Made by a program: the position numbers and the translations under genes | Assembly (NCBI GenBank): GCA_900541195.1 | Contig: UQIY01000039.1 | Location: forward strand, 1 to 21,213 | From: an uncultured Collinsella sp. | GTDB taxonomy: Bacteria; Actinomycetota; Coriobacteriia; Coriobacteriales; Coriobacteriaceae | Direction: 5' to 3' | DNA: 21,213 bases | Shown: positions 1-8,141 of the stretch, piece after piece | How positions within the stretch are numbered: the first letter of the stretch is position 1 | Layout of the letters: each line of letters opens with the position of its first letter | Notes under the pieces: generated by a model | The model's input: the letters and a program-made list of their open reading frames with translations, nothing else | The model's database searches: none | Told to the model about the DNA's origin: nothing

Positions 1-1
1 G

Positions 2-409
2 CCGCAGACCGTCTCGCGCGACGCGCTTGCCGGCATGGGCGGAGCCGCCGCGACCGGTGCCGCCGTGGGCCTAGGCGCCGCAGCCGGCATCGCCTCCAAC
101 ATGGCGAGCACTCGCGCCCCGCAGCGCCCGCTCGCCCAGCTCGTCGATGTCGTGAGCGGCGAGAGCCATAGCATCACCTCCGCACAGGTGACCATCGGTC
201 GCGAGCGCTCAGTTTCCGACATTGCCCTGCGCGACCCCAACGTGTCGCGCCGTCACGCCCAGCTCACCTTTACCGGTTCGGACTGGTCGATCGAGGACCT
301 CAATTCCACCAACGGCACGCTCGTCAACAACCGCCGCATCACGCGCTGTCCGCTGCGCAACGGCGACCTGCTGACGTTTGGCCTGAGCACGTTCGAATTT
401 AGGGGATAG
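2..409 (+). CDS. FHA-domain protein, C-terminal part (FhaA-like; 5' end outside window)
   Basis: The reading frame is open to the window edge, so the true start lies upstream; the ATG at 35 is unlikely to be the real start. About 135 codons are visible. An Ala/Gly-rich linker is followed by a forkhead-associated domain with its usual signature: a GRE phosphopeptide-binding turn, SRRHAQL, and the LNSTNGTLVN strand-loop. FHA domains bind phosphothreonine, so the protein probably docks on substrates of the kinase at the end of this operon. By position it matches FhaA of actinobacteria, which has an N-terminal DUF3662 domain; that part is not visible, so the name is inferred from gene order. The stop at 407-409 is 6 bases before the next start, and the genes are surely co-transcribed. 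Confidence 0.85.
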   Translation, partial: PQTVSRDALAGMGGAAATGAAVGLGAAAGIASNMASTRAPQRPLAQLVDVVSGESHSITSAQVTIGRERSVSDIALRDPNVSRRHAQLTFTGSDWSIEDLNSTNGTLVNNRRITRCPLRNGDLLTFGLSTFEFRG

Positions 410-415
410 TCGCTT

Positions 416-832
416 ATGAACATCGATATCGTCCTTTTTGCAGGCCGCATCGTCCTGGTCGCCCTGCTCTACATCTTCCTGTTCGCCGTCATGAAAACCG
501 GCGTGGGACTCGTACGCGGCCAGCGCCGTGACTCCGCTATCTGGACGATCGATGTGGACAAGGGTCCGCGCGGCATCCGTGGCATCCATGTAGACATGCT
601 CGGCCCCGTCATCGTGGGCCGCTCGCCGTCCTCGGACATCTGCATCAACGAACCGTTTGTCTCGGCCTCGCACGCGCGCTTTTCGCTGCAGGGCCCGGCA
701 CTCATCATCGAAGACCTCAACTCGCTGAACGGCACGCTCGTTAACGGCCGTCAGCTGGTGGAGCCCGCAACGCTGCGCGAGGGTGACGAGGTCCAGATTG
801 GCGACGTGGTCATGAAGGTGAACCGTCGATGA
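416..832 (+). CDS. fhaB: Membrane-anchored FHA-domain protein (FhaB/FipA-like)
   Basis: 138 residues. One N-terminal hydrophobic helix (about residues 5-27) is followed by a basic stretch and a C-terminal FHA domain (about 65-138) showing VGRSPSSD, SASHARF and LNSLNGTLVNGR, the residues that form the phosphothreonine pocket. This matches FhaB of the actinobacterial pknB operon, a small inner-membrane adaptor that recruits phosphorylated cell-wall proteins. An AGGGG ribosome site lies about 10 bases upstream of the ATG. Its TGA overlaps the next ATG (ATGA at 829-832), indicating translational coupling to the phosphatase. The domain call is solid; the partner it recruits is inferred. Confidence 0.9.
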   Translation: MNIDIVLFAGRIVLVALLYIFLFAVMKTGVGLVRGQRRDSAIWTIDVDKGPRGIRGIHVDMLGPVIVGRSPSSDICINEPFVSASHARFSLQGPALIIEDLNSLNGTLVNGRQLVEPATLREGDEVQIGDVVMKVNRR

Positions 833-2727
833 TCGACGAGGAGAACAAGTCCGCAACCATGCCCGAGACGCCGACCGCCCCCGCAGCTGCGCCGGCTCAT
901 GCCGCTCCGGCGCGCCCTGCGACCGTGGAGCCCGAGGACACGGTGTTCTCCCTGCCTCTTTCGCATGTAACTCAAGAATATCCGGCACTCGTCGATGACG
1001 AGGACGCCGACACCGAGCAGCTCGATGCCCCCATCGGCGCGCACGCTGCCGAGCAATCGGCGGAACCGGAGGCAACGCCCGCACCGGCTCACTTTGCCGA
1101 GCCCGTCGCCGAGGCGATTAACGAGAGCGCTGCCGTGTTTGCAGCCCCCGAGCCTGCCGCGCCGGTATTCCCCGTCGCCCCGGCAAGCGAGGCGGCACCC
1201 GCATCCGCAACGCCTGCCGAAGTCGAGCAGCCCGTTGCCGCGCCCGCCGCAGCTCCCGAGCCCCCCGCTCAACCCCAGAGCACACCCGCGCCGTCGCACT
1301 TTGCGACGCCCGAGCCGACGGCTGCCGAACCGCAGCAGGACGGCGATCCCGCCGACCGCGCAACCGAAGATCTCAACCTTCCGGACGTCTCCGACGCCGA
1401 GTCGGGAGACGATGCCGACACCGTCTCCCCCGGCGACACCGCCGAGATCGATGTCGCCGCCGTGGAGGCAAAGCTCAAAGATCCCGGCTCGACCATGAGC
1501 TTCGAGCCGCTGACCGACGAGCGCATCGAGACCGACTCGACCTACGACGCCGGCACCACCACGCAGCTTATGTGGGGCGCCCGCTCCGACGTCGGGTGCG
1601 TACGCCCACACAATGAGGACTCCTATCTGGTGCAGTCGCCGCTCTTTTGCGTGTGCGACGGCATGGGAGGACACGCCGCCGGCGAGGTGGCATCCTCCAT
1701 CGCCGTCGAGACCATCGCCAAGACGGCGCCGCAGTCCGCCGACGCCGCGCGCCTGGCCGCAGCCGTCGAGGCCGCCAACGCCGCTGTGATTGAGGCCGCC
1801 CTCAACGGCCTGGGCAAACCCGGCATGGGATGCACGGCCACCTGCGCCTACATCGAAAACGACACGCTCGCCATCGCCCACGTGGGCGACTCGCGCGCCT
1901 ACCTGCTCCACGAGGGTACGCTCATCCGCGTGACCCGCGACCACTCCTACGTGGAGGAGCTCGTGGATGCCGGCGAGATTACGGCCGACGAGGCCCGCGT
2001 CCACCCCAACCGCTCGGTCATCACCCGCGCGCTGGGCTCGGATCCCGCCATGTATGCCGACCACTTTACCCTGCACATCGAGGAAGGCGACCGCCTGATT
2101 CTGTGCTCCGATGGTCTTTCGAGCATGATTCCCGATAGCGATATCGAGAACATTGCTACGCAGTCCTCGAGCGCACAGATCTGTGTCGACAACTTGGTGG
2201 ACGCGGCGCTCGCCGCCGGCGGCCACGACAATGTGACCGTGGTGGTCGTCGACCTGGTCGACGACGGCGTCATGCGCGAGGCAAAACGCGTCCGACGCCG
2301 CAATGTCACCATCGCCGCCATCTTGGCCCTTGTCTTTGTGCTGGTAGCAGGCATCTGGGCATACACGGGCGTCACCGGCTCCTATTACTTGGGAACCTCC
2401 CACGGCAATGTCGCCGTCTGGCGCGGTCTGCCCGGCAAGACGCTCGGGGTCGAACTCCACTGGCTCGAGAGCGAAACCAGCATCAAGCTGTCCGACCTGC
2501 CCGAAGACACGCAAAACCGCCTGAAGGCAGGCATTCCGCAAACGAGTGTCGACGATGCGCAGGACACCATTTCCAAGTACCGCCATCAGATTGACGAGGA
2601 GCAGACCCGTCAGGTGATTGACGCGCAAACGATTCGCGACAACACCAATCAGGAATCCACCTCCGAGTCAGATTCCGAGAAAACCGCCGAACAGTCAGCC
2701 GAGGCCGAAGCCTCCGATAAGAATTAG
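829..2727 (+). CDS. pstP: PP2C-family Ser/Thr protein phosphatase, membrane-anchored (PstP-like)
   Basis: 632 residues. It removes phosphate from Ser/Thr targets of the PknB-type kinase downstream. Layout: residues 1 to about 245 are low-complexity and rich in Pro, Ala and Glu; about 248-480 is the PP2C domain with metal-binding aspartates in RPHNED (D264), CDGMGGHAAGE (D277), CSDG (D428) and GGHDN (D467), plus HVGDSRAYL; about 493-515 is a transmembrane helix; 515-632 is an extracytoplasmic tail that becomes acidic and Ser/Glu-rich. PP2C, helix and outer domain fit PstP. The 245-residue extension is odd, because PstP normally begins at the PP2C domain. The start overlaps fhaB by 4 bases and has an AAGGTG site 9 bases upstream. 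The gene lies between fhaB and the SEDS-PBP gene, as expected for a wall-synthesis regulator. Confidence 0.92.
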   Translation: MIDEENKSATMPETPTAPAAAPAHAAPARPATVEPEDTVFSLPLSHVTQEYPALVDDEDADTEQLDAPIGAHAAEQSAEPEATPAPAHFAEPVAEAINESAAVFAAPEPAAPVFPVAPASEAAPASATPAEVEQPVAAPAAAPEPPAQPQSTPAPSHFATPEPTAAEPQQDGDPADRATEDLNLPDVSDAESGDDADTVSPGDTAEIDVAAVEAKLKDPGSTMSFEPLTDERIETDSTYDAGTTTQLMWGARSDVGCVRPHNEDSYLVQSPLFCVCDGMGGHAAGEVASSIAVETIAKTAPQSADAARLAAAVEAANAAVIEAALNGLGKPGMGCTATCAYIENDTLAIAHVGDSRAYLLHEGTLIRVTRDHSYVEELVDAGEITADEARVHPNRSVITRALGSDPAMYADHFTLHIEEGDRLILCSDGLSSMIPDSDIENIATQSSSAQICVDNLVDAALAAGGHDNVTVVVVDLVDDGVMREAKRVRRRNVTIAAILALVFVLVAGIWAYTGVTGSYYLGTSHGNVAVWRGLPGKTLGVELHWLESETSIKLSDLPEDTQNRLKAGIPQTSVDDAQDTISKYRHQIDEEQTRQVIDAQTIRDNTNQESTSESDSEKTAEQSAEAEASDKN

Positions 2728-2743
2728 AAAGGGAGTGCCGCTT

Positions 2744-5614
2744 ATGAGTCGCCGCAACACCGAACTGCTCTTGCTCATCGCCTCGGCGTTCCCCGTCATC
2801 CTGCTCTATGCGATGTACGTGCTCACCGCGGGTGCCACGATTTCCTTTGAGACGCTCGCCGTGCCGATCGGCCTGTTCGCCGCCTTCGCCGCGGCGCATA
2901 TCGCCGTACGCATCCTGGCGCCCGGCGCCGATCCCGCCATCCTGCCCATCGTCTTTGTGCTCTCGGGCATCGGCATCACATTCGTGACGCGCCTGGCCCC
3001 CGACCTCGCCATCTCGCAGCTCATCATCTTGTTTGTCTCGGTGGCGCTCATGGTGGGAACGCTCGCGCTGGTCAAGAACCTCGACGTGGTCATGCGCTAC
3101 AAGTACACCTTTGGCATTATCGGCATCATCCTGCTGATGCTGCCGATCTTTATCGGCACCACGATCTCGGGCTCCAAGCTGTGGATTCGCATCGCGGGCT
3201 TCACCATCCAGCCCGGCGAGTTCGCCAAGGTCTTCATCGTCCTGTTCCTGGCAGGCTATCTGGCCGAGAACCGCGAGCTGCTTTCCATCTCCAACCGCAA
3301 GATCCTGGGCCTCAAGATTCCGCGCTTCCGCCTGCTGCTGCCGCTGTTTGCCGTGTGGGGCGTGTGCCTGCTCATCGTTGTCTTCGAACGCGACCTAGGC
3401 TCGGCCGTCCTGTTCTACACCATCTTTTTGCTGATGCTCTACGTTGCCACGGGGCGCTTTTCGTATGTCGTTATCGGCCTTGCGCTCTTAGCTGTCGGAG
3501 CCGTGGGCGCCTACAAGTTCCTGTCGCACGTTCAGGTGCGTTTCCAGGTTTTGGTCGATCCGTTTAAGGACGCCCAGGGCCAGGGCTACCAGATCGTCCA
3601 GTCGCTCTTCTCGCTTGCCGATGGCGGCCTGGTCGGTGTTGGCATCGGCAACGGCATGGCCAACAACATCCCTGTCGTCGAGTCCGACTTTATCTTCTCG
3701 GCCATTGGCGAGGAGATGGGCCTTTTGGGCGGCGGCGCCGTGCTCATCCTGTTTATGCTCTTTGCCGTGCGTGGCCTCACCACAGCTGCCCGCGCTAAAT
3801 CCGACCTCGCCGCCTTTAGCGCCACCGGTCTTACGGCAGCCATCAGCTTCCAGGCCTTCTTGATCGTGGGCGGCGTCACCCGCCTGATCCCGCTGACCGG
3901 CGTCACTCTGCCCTTTATGAGCCAGGGCGGCTCCTCGCTGCTGGCAAGCTTTATCATCGTCACGCTCCTGCTGCGCGCCGGTGACGAGGCGACCGGACGC
4001 GAGGCCGAGCTTACCGGCACCGGCACCATGGCCGCCATCACCGATGATCAGGTCGCATCGGCCGCCGCCCCGACGGGCACGCGCTTTGCCACCTCATCTT
4101 CCTACGGCAGCGGCAGCCATTCCGTCGGCTCGCGCATGCGTCGTCGCCTGCTCGACACGCCTGAATCCGGTGTGCTCGGCCGCGTGGCGCTCGCCAACCG
4201 TCTAACCCGCGCGGTGCTCGCCTTTACGGCGCTGTTCGCCATCCTTATCGGCAACCTCACCTATGTCCAGGTCATCAAGGCCAAGGACTATCAGGACATG
4301 CCGACCAACAACCACACCATCGCCCGCTCCAAGTACATCCAGCGCGGCTCCATCATCACGTCCGACGGCGTGACGCTGGCCGAGTCGCTGCAGCAGGAGG
4401 ACGGCACCTACGTACGCTCCTACCCCAACGGTAACCTGGCAGCGCACGTGGTTGGCTACGTGAGCCAGCAGTATGGCACCACCGCCATCGAGAGCGTCAT
4501 GAACGACACGCTCACCGGCTCTAAGGATTACTCCAGCTGGAACAACGCCATCGCGTCGCTCGCGGGCCAGACCCAGCCGGGCAACACCGCCAAGCTCACC
4601 ATCGACTCGCGTATCCAGACGGCGGCCGAGCAGGCGCTCAAGGGCTTTAAGGGCGCTGTAGTGGTCATCGACCCGCGTACCGGCGCGGTGCTCGCATGTG
4701 CCAGCTCGCCCACCTACGACAACACCAACATCGACGCCCTGCTGCAGGCGGGCGGCGGCGAGGACGGCTCCATGTACAATCGCGCCATGGACGCGCTGTA
4801 CACGCCGGGCTCAACGTTTAAGGTCGTTACGCTTTCCGCGGCACTCGAGACCGGTACCGCCAGCCTTACCAGCACCTACCAGGCGCCCGGCTCCATGGAC
4901 ATCGGCAACGCACCGGTCACCAACGATGCCAACGAGAGCTACGGCACCATCAGCCTGCAGCAGGCCTTTGCCGTGTCCTCCAACGTCGTCTTTGGCCAGG
5001 TGGCAAACGAAGTTGGCGCAAACACGCTCGTACCGTTTGCCAACGCCTTTGGCTACGGCCAAAAGCTCGGCCAGGACCTGACCTCCGCGGCCTCCATCAT
5101 GGCCGACCCGTCACTCATGACCGAGTGGGAGACCGCCTGGGCCGGCGCCGGCCAGCCTGTCGGCATGGACCACACGCCCGGCCCGCAGACCACCGTCATG
5201 CAAAACGCCGTGATTGCCGCCGCCATCGCTAACAGCGGCGTGGTCATGGACCCGTACTTTGTAGCCCAGGTACTCGCCCCGGACGGAACCGTGGTCAAGA
5301 CCACGCAGTCCCGCTCGCTTGGTCAGGCCGTCAGCTCCGCCACGGCCGACCAGGTCAAGCAGGCCATGCTTGCCGTCGTCCAGTCCGGCACCGGCACCGA
5401 TGCCCAAATCCCCGGCGTCAAGGTCGCCGGCAAGACCGGCTCGGCCGAGACTGGCGGCACCAACGTCAACTCGATGTTCGTTGGCTTTGCACCTTACGAT
5501 TCACCCACAGTCGCCATCTCGGTGGCCTTAGAGGATTACGACAAGCATGACGTCGAGGCCGCCAAGATCGCCGGTATCGTCCTGACCGCGGCGCTTGCCG
5601 CACAGGGAGCGTGA
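2744..5614 (+). CDS. Fusion of SEDS peptidoglycan polymerase (RodA/FtsW) and class B penicillin-binding protein
   Basis: 956 residues from the ATG at 2744, which has an AAAGGGA ribosome site at 2729-2735; the frame is also open 42 codons further upstream inside pstP. Residues 1 to about 430 form a multi-helix SEDS glycosyltransferase that polymerises lipid II. It shows the conserved FERDLGS with the likely catalytic Asp217 and the late GVTLPFMSQGGSS motif. A linker of about 70 residues leads to a single helix (LAFTALFAILIGNLTYVQVI) and then a class B PBP transpeptidase: nucleophile motif STFK (S690), SSN (745-747) and KTGS (897-900). RodA and PbpA are separate adjacent genes in mycobacteria; here no stop or start divides them. 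The enzyme would polymerise and cross-link wall in one chain, with the transpeptidase outside the membrane. It fills the rodA-pbpA position between pstP and pknB. Confidence 0.93.
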   Translation: MSRRNTELLLLIASAFPVILLYAMYVLTAGATISFETLAVPIGLFAAFAAAHIAVRILAPGADPAILPIVFVLSGIGITFVTRLAPDLAISQLIILFVSVALMVGTLALVKNLDVVMRYKYTFGIIGIILLMLPIFIGTTISGSKLWIRIAGFTIQPGEFAKVFIVLFLAGYLAENRELLSISNRKILGLKIPRFRLLLPLFAVWGVCLLIVVFERDLGSAVLFYTIFLLMLYVATGRFSYVVIGLALLAVGAVGAYKFLSHVQVRFQVLVDPFKDAQGQGYQIVQSLFSLADGGLVGVGIGNGMANNIPVVESDFIFSAIGEEMGLLGGGAVLILFMLFAVRGLTTAARAKSDLAAFSATGLTAAISFQAFLIVGGVTRLIPLTGVTLPFMSQGGSSLLASFIIVTLLLRAGDEATGREAELTGTGTMAAITDDQVASAAAPTGTRFATSSSYGSGSHSVGSRMRRRLLDTPESGVLGRVALANRLTRAVLAFTALFAILIGNLTYVQVIKAKDYQDMPTNNHTIARSKYIQRGSIITSDGVTLAESLQQEDGTYVRSYPNGNLAAHVVGYVSQQYGTTAIESVMNDTLTGSKDYSSWNNAIASLAGQTQPGNTAKLTIDSRIQTAAEQALKGFKGAVVVIDPRTGAVLACASSPTYDNTNIDALLQAGGGEDGSMYNRAMDALYTPGSTFKVVTLSAALETGTASLTSTYQAPGSMDIGNAPVTNDANESYGTISLQQAFAVSSNVVFGQVANEVGANTLVPFANAFGYGQKLGQDLTSAASIMADPSLMTEWETAWAGAGQPVGMDHTPGPQTTVMQNAVIAAAIANSGVVMDPYFVAQVLAPDGTVVKTTQSRSLGQAVSSATADQVKQAMLAVVQSGTGTDAQIPGVKVAGKTGSAETGGTNVNSMFVGFAPYDSPTVAISVALEDYDKHDVEAAKIAGIVLTAALAAQGA

Positions 5615-5746
5615 TGCCCATGATCGAATCGGACACCCGAGGCGCGCCGCGGCCGAAGAGTTAGCGGCAACGCGCCACACGGCCCCAGCGGCCACATCGT
5701 AGGTACTACACACATCGTTGAGCGAATAGTTATGTTAGGAGCAGGA

Positions 5747-7708
5747 ATGGAACAGAGGGTCCTCGGGGGAAGATACCTCCTCAAGGATAAGGTGGGAACA
5801 GGCGGCATGGCGACCGTCTACCGCGCACAGGACCAGGTCCTCGACCGCACGGTAGCCGTCAAGATCATGCTGCCGCAGTATGCTGGCGACGCAACCTTCG
5901 CCGCACGCTTTAAGCAGGAGGCCCAGGCAGCAGCCGGTCTCTCCTCCCCTTATATCGTGGGCGTCTACGATTGGGGCAAGGACGGCGACACCTATTACAT
6001 CGTCATGGAGTACCTGCGCGGCACCGACCTTAAGAGCGGCATCAAGAGCCACGGCGCCCTCGACCCCAAGAAGGTCGCCCAGATCGGCTCGCAGATCAGC
6101 TCTGCGCTTTCGGTCGCCCACAAGCACGAGATCATCCACCGCGACATTAAGCCGCAGAACATCATGGTGCTGCCCGACGGCAACATCAAGGTGATGGACT
6201 TTGGCATCGCGCGCGCCAAGAACAGCCACCTCACGCAAGACAACAACGTGCTGGGAACCGCCCACTACGTCAGCCCCGAGCAGACCCGCGGTCAGGACCT
6301 CGGCCCCACCTCGGATATCTACTCGCTGGGCGTCGTGATGTACGAGTGCGCCACCGGCCGCGTCCCCTTTGACGGTGACGACGCTATCTCGGTCGCACTC
6401 AAGCAGGTCAACGAGCTGCCTATTCCGCCGAGCCAGATCAACTCCGGTGTCGACGCCGACCTTGAGCGCATCATCCTCAAGTGCATGGAGAAGGACCCGG
6501 CAAACCGCTTCCAGACCGCCGACGAGCTGCGTCAGGTGCTCAACAGCTACCTGTCGGGCCGTGCCGTCAACGTCTCGGAGCCCACGCGCATCATCGGTGC
6601 CCCCAGTGAGCTGGGTGCCACCAAGACTCGCGAGCTTTCCGATCAGACGCGCGCCATGGTGCGTCCCGTCTCGGGCGTGAGCGGCCAGAATACCGCCCGT
6701 AGCTCGGTTTCGGGCTCCACCGGCTCCTACGAGGTCGAAGAGCCCAAATCCAACAAGAACAAGATCATCGCCGCCGTGGTGGCAGCGGTTGCCGTCATCG
6801 GCATCGTGGTGGCCTTTGCCACAGGACTCTTTGGCGGCGAGCAGGTCGCCGTGCCCGACGTACTGGGCAAGGACCAGCAGACTGCCGTCGAGCTGATCAA
6901 GGAAGCCGGCCTCGAGGTCGGCACCATCGACCAAAGCTACAACGACGATGTCGACGAGGGCAAGGTCGCCGAGCAGACGCCCAACGGCAACACCAAGAAG
7001 ACCAAGGGCACCAAGGTGAACCTGGTAATCTCCAAGGGCCCCAAGCCCTCCGAAAAGGTTGAGGTTCCCAAACTTGTCGGCCTGACCAAGGACCAAGCAG
7101 AAGCCGCACTGGCAAGCGTTGGCCTGAAGGGCAACGCCTCCGAGGAGGCCAACGAGGCTGATGAGGGCCAGGTCTTTGAGCAGGGCACCGAAGCCGGTAA
7201 GGAAGTCGCGAAGGGCACGACCATCTCGTACAAGGTCTCGAGCGGCCCGGATACCACGTCCGTCCCCGACCTGACCGACATGACCGAGGCCCAGGCGCGC
7301 AACGCCCTCGATATGGCAGGCTTTGGTGTCGACGTGAGCTACCAGGAGAACGACTCGGTTACCGAGGGCACCGTGATCAGCTGGAACCCCAGCGGCAAGC
7401 AGAAGCCCGGCGCCACGATTACCGTCGTCATCGCCAAGAAGTCCGGCAAGGCCACCGTCCCGGGCAACCTGTACGGCAAGAGCATTTCCGCCGCCGTTAC
7501 CGCGCTCAACAACGCCGGTTTCTATAACATTGGCTTCTGTGACCAGAACGGCAATCCCGTAAGCGGTAACGAGGATGCCACCGTTACGGGCGTCTCCCCC
7601 ACTGGAAAGCAGTCCACCGACAGCACGATTACGCTGACGGTCGCACTTTCTGGTTCGGGCTCGGGCTCGGGCACGAGCACGGGCGACGATTCCGGTACGA
7701 CCAACTAG
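5747..7708 (+). CDS. pknB: Ser/Thr protein kinase with extracellular PASTA repeats (PknB-type)
   Basis: 653 residues from the ATG at 5747, preferred over an in-frame ATG at 5732 because AGGAG lies at 5737-5741. Kinase domain about 10-270: glycine loop GTGGMATVY, Lys39 in AVKI, HRDIKPQN with catalytic Asp133, DFG Asp151, and activation-loop end GTAHYVSPEQ. A juxtamembrane stretch rich in Ser/Thr/Arg leads to one helix at about 340-362. Outside are four PASTA-type units (about 369-435, 436-503, 504-567, 568-640; the last is the most divergent) and a Gly/Ser/Thr tail. PASTA domains of this family bind muropeptide or lipid II, so the kinase senses wall state. It is separated by 131 bp from the SEDS-PBP gene and is the last gene of the operon. 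No pknA homologue is present in the window. Confidence 0.95.
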   Translation: MEQRVLGGRYLLKDKVGTGGMATVYRAQDQVLDRTVAVKIMLPQYAGDATFAARFKQEAQAAAGLSSPYIVGVYDWGKDGDTYYIVMEYLRGTDLKSGIKSHGALDPKKVAQIGSQISSALSVAHKHEIIHRDIKPQNIMVLPDGNIKVMDFGIARAKNSHLTQDNNVLGTAHYVSPEQTRGQDLGPTSDIYSLGVVMYECATGRVPFDGDDAISVALKQVNELPIPPSQINSGVDADLERIILKCMEKDPANRFQTADELRQVLNSYLSGRAVNVSEPTRIIGAPSELGATKTRELSDQTRAMVRPVSGVSGQNTARSSVSGSTGSYEVEEPKSNKNKIIAAVVAAVAVIGIVVAFATGLFGGEQVAVPDVLGKDQQTAVELIKEAGLEVGTIDQSYNDDVDEGKVAEQTPNGNTKKTKGTKVNLVISKGPKPSEKVEVPKLVGLTKDQAEAALASVGLKGNASEEANEADEGQVFEQGTEAGKEVAKGTTISYKVSSGPDTTSVPDLTDMTEAQARNALDMAGFGVDVSYQENDSVTEGTVISWNPSGKQKPGATITVVIAKKSGKATVPGNLYGKSISAAVTALNNAGFYNIGFCDQNGNPVSGNEDATVTGVSPTGKQSTDSTITLTVALSGSGSGSGTSTGDDSGTTN

Positions 7709-7760
7709 TCGCCACCCCACCGCTCATCGCGGCTTTCGCCGCAAACATATTCGCTCACAG

Positions 7761-7797
7761 GCGCCCGCTTGCTCCCCCAGCAAGCGGGCGCTTTCTT
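7761..7797 (+). terminator. Rho-independent terminator after pknB
   Basis: A perfect 13-bp stem (arms 7761-7773 and 7779-7791) with a five-C loop is followed by TTTCTTTA. It lies 53 bases after the pknB stop and closes the cell-wall signalling operon. Confidence 0.9.
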
Positions 7798-7830
7798 TAT
7801 CTGAAGCAGCGAATACTACGGCATGCCTTA

Positions 7831-7867
7831 AACCAAAAGAGCCCGGCACCGTAGCGGTACCGGGCTC
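7831..7867 (-). terminator. Hairpin terminator, - strand, distal to the tRNA-Arg region
   Basis: On the - strand a 13-bp stem (arms 7855-7867 and 7839-7851, one G-T pair) with a 3-nt loop is followed by TTTTGGTTT. It lies immediately beyond a partial copy of the tRNA 3' end, in the same relative position that the hairpin at 7974-7997 has to the intact tRNA gene. Confidence 0.7.
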
Positions 7868-7875
7868 GATATTCC

Positions 7876-7900
7876 TCTGGTGCCCCCGGGCGGATTCGAA
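7876..7900 (-). repeat. Direct copy of the tRNA-Arg 3' end (25 bp)
   Basis: A 25-bp stretch identical to 8006-8030, in the same orientation and 130 bp away. It includes the CCA end, the 3' acceptor strand, the 3' T-stem strand and most of the T-loop. The match stops abruptly inside the T-loop, so this is a tRNA fragment and not a working gene. This layout is typical of an attachment-site duplication left by an integrase that targets tRNA 3' ends, or of a decayed second tRNA copy. Confidence 0.75.
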
Positions 7901-7926
7901 AACTCCCCCGCGGGGAAATGAGTGAC

Positions 7927-7965
7927 GCGGGTGTCGACGGCTCGAATCCACCGACGGCCCCCACA
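7927..7965 (+). repeat. Inverted, degenerate tRNA-like fragment
   Basis: Positions 7927-7949 match 22 of 23 bases of the variable-loop and T-arm region of the tRNA-Arg gene (8022-8044), but on the opposite strand. The bases that follow (CGACGGCCCCCAC) resemble a decayed acceptor strand. The T-stem has two mismatches, and no D-arm or anticodon arm can be folded upstream, so I call it a relic. Confidence 0.6.
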
Positions 7966-7973
7966 AACCAGAA

Positions 7974-7997
7974 ACGGCGCCGCTCTCGCGACGCCGT
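7974..7997 (-). terminator. Possible terminator of tRNA-Arg
   Basis: On the - strand a 10-bp stem (one G-T pair) with a GAGA loop is followed by TTTCTGGTTT. It begins 10 bases beyond the tRNA CCA end. The T-run is weak, so termination may be partial. Confidence 0.55.
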
Positions 7998-8007
7998 AAT
8001 AATCTTC

Positions 8008-8083
8008 TGGTGCCCCCGGGCGGATTCGAACCGTCGACACCCGCTTTAGGAGAGCGGTGCTCTATCCCCTGAGCTACGGAGGC
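8008..8083 (-). tRNA. tRNA-Arg (anticodon CCT), CCA encoded
   Basis: The 76 bases fold as a cloverleaf: 7-bp acceptor stem GCCTCCG/CGGGGGC with one T-G pair, D-stem GCTC/GAGC, anticodon stem CCGCT/AGCGG with loop CTCCTAA (anticodon CCT, bases 8050-8048), variable loop GTGTC, and T-loop TTCGAAT. It reads AGG codons, which are rare in the neighbouring genes. The T-stem GACGG/CCGCC has an A-C mismatch at its second pair, unusual for a working tRNA. The mismatched base falls inside the part duplicated at 7876-7900, which suggests that the 3' end was replaced during an integration event. Confidence 0.93.
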
Positions 8084-8099
8084 ATGTTGTACTAGTGTA
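8084..8099 (-). promoter_or_regulatory. Possible -10 element of the tRNA-Arg promoter
   Basis: TACACT on the - strand (8094-8099) lies 10 bases upstream of the mature tRNA 5' end. I see no good -35 at 16-18 bases; TTACAA lies only 14 bases away. Weak call. Confidence 0.35.
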
Positions 8100-8141
8100 G
8101 CAGATTTACGCCGTTGTAATACAGCGTATAGCCACTCTTCG

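Noticed and set aside
751..2628. 625-codon open frame on the - strand across pstP
   Set aside because: It is a shadow of a high-GC gene. The + strand frame encodes a complete PP2C domain with its metal ligands; the - strand translation is low-complexity without motifs.
5735..7720. 661-codon open frame on the - strand across pknB
   Set aside because: Antisense shadow of the kinase gene, which has all kinase motifs and PASTA repeats on the + strand.
7876..7965. Second tRNA or a tmRNA end
   Set aside because: Only the T-arm and acceptor pieces can be matched, in opposite orientations, and the 5' and 3' ends do not pair into an acceptor stem.
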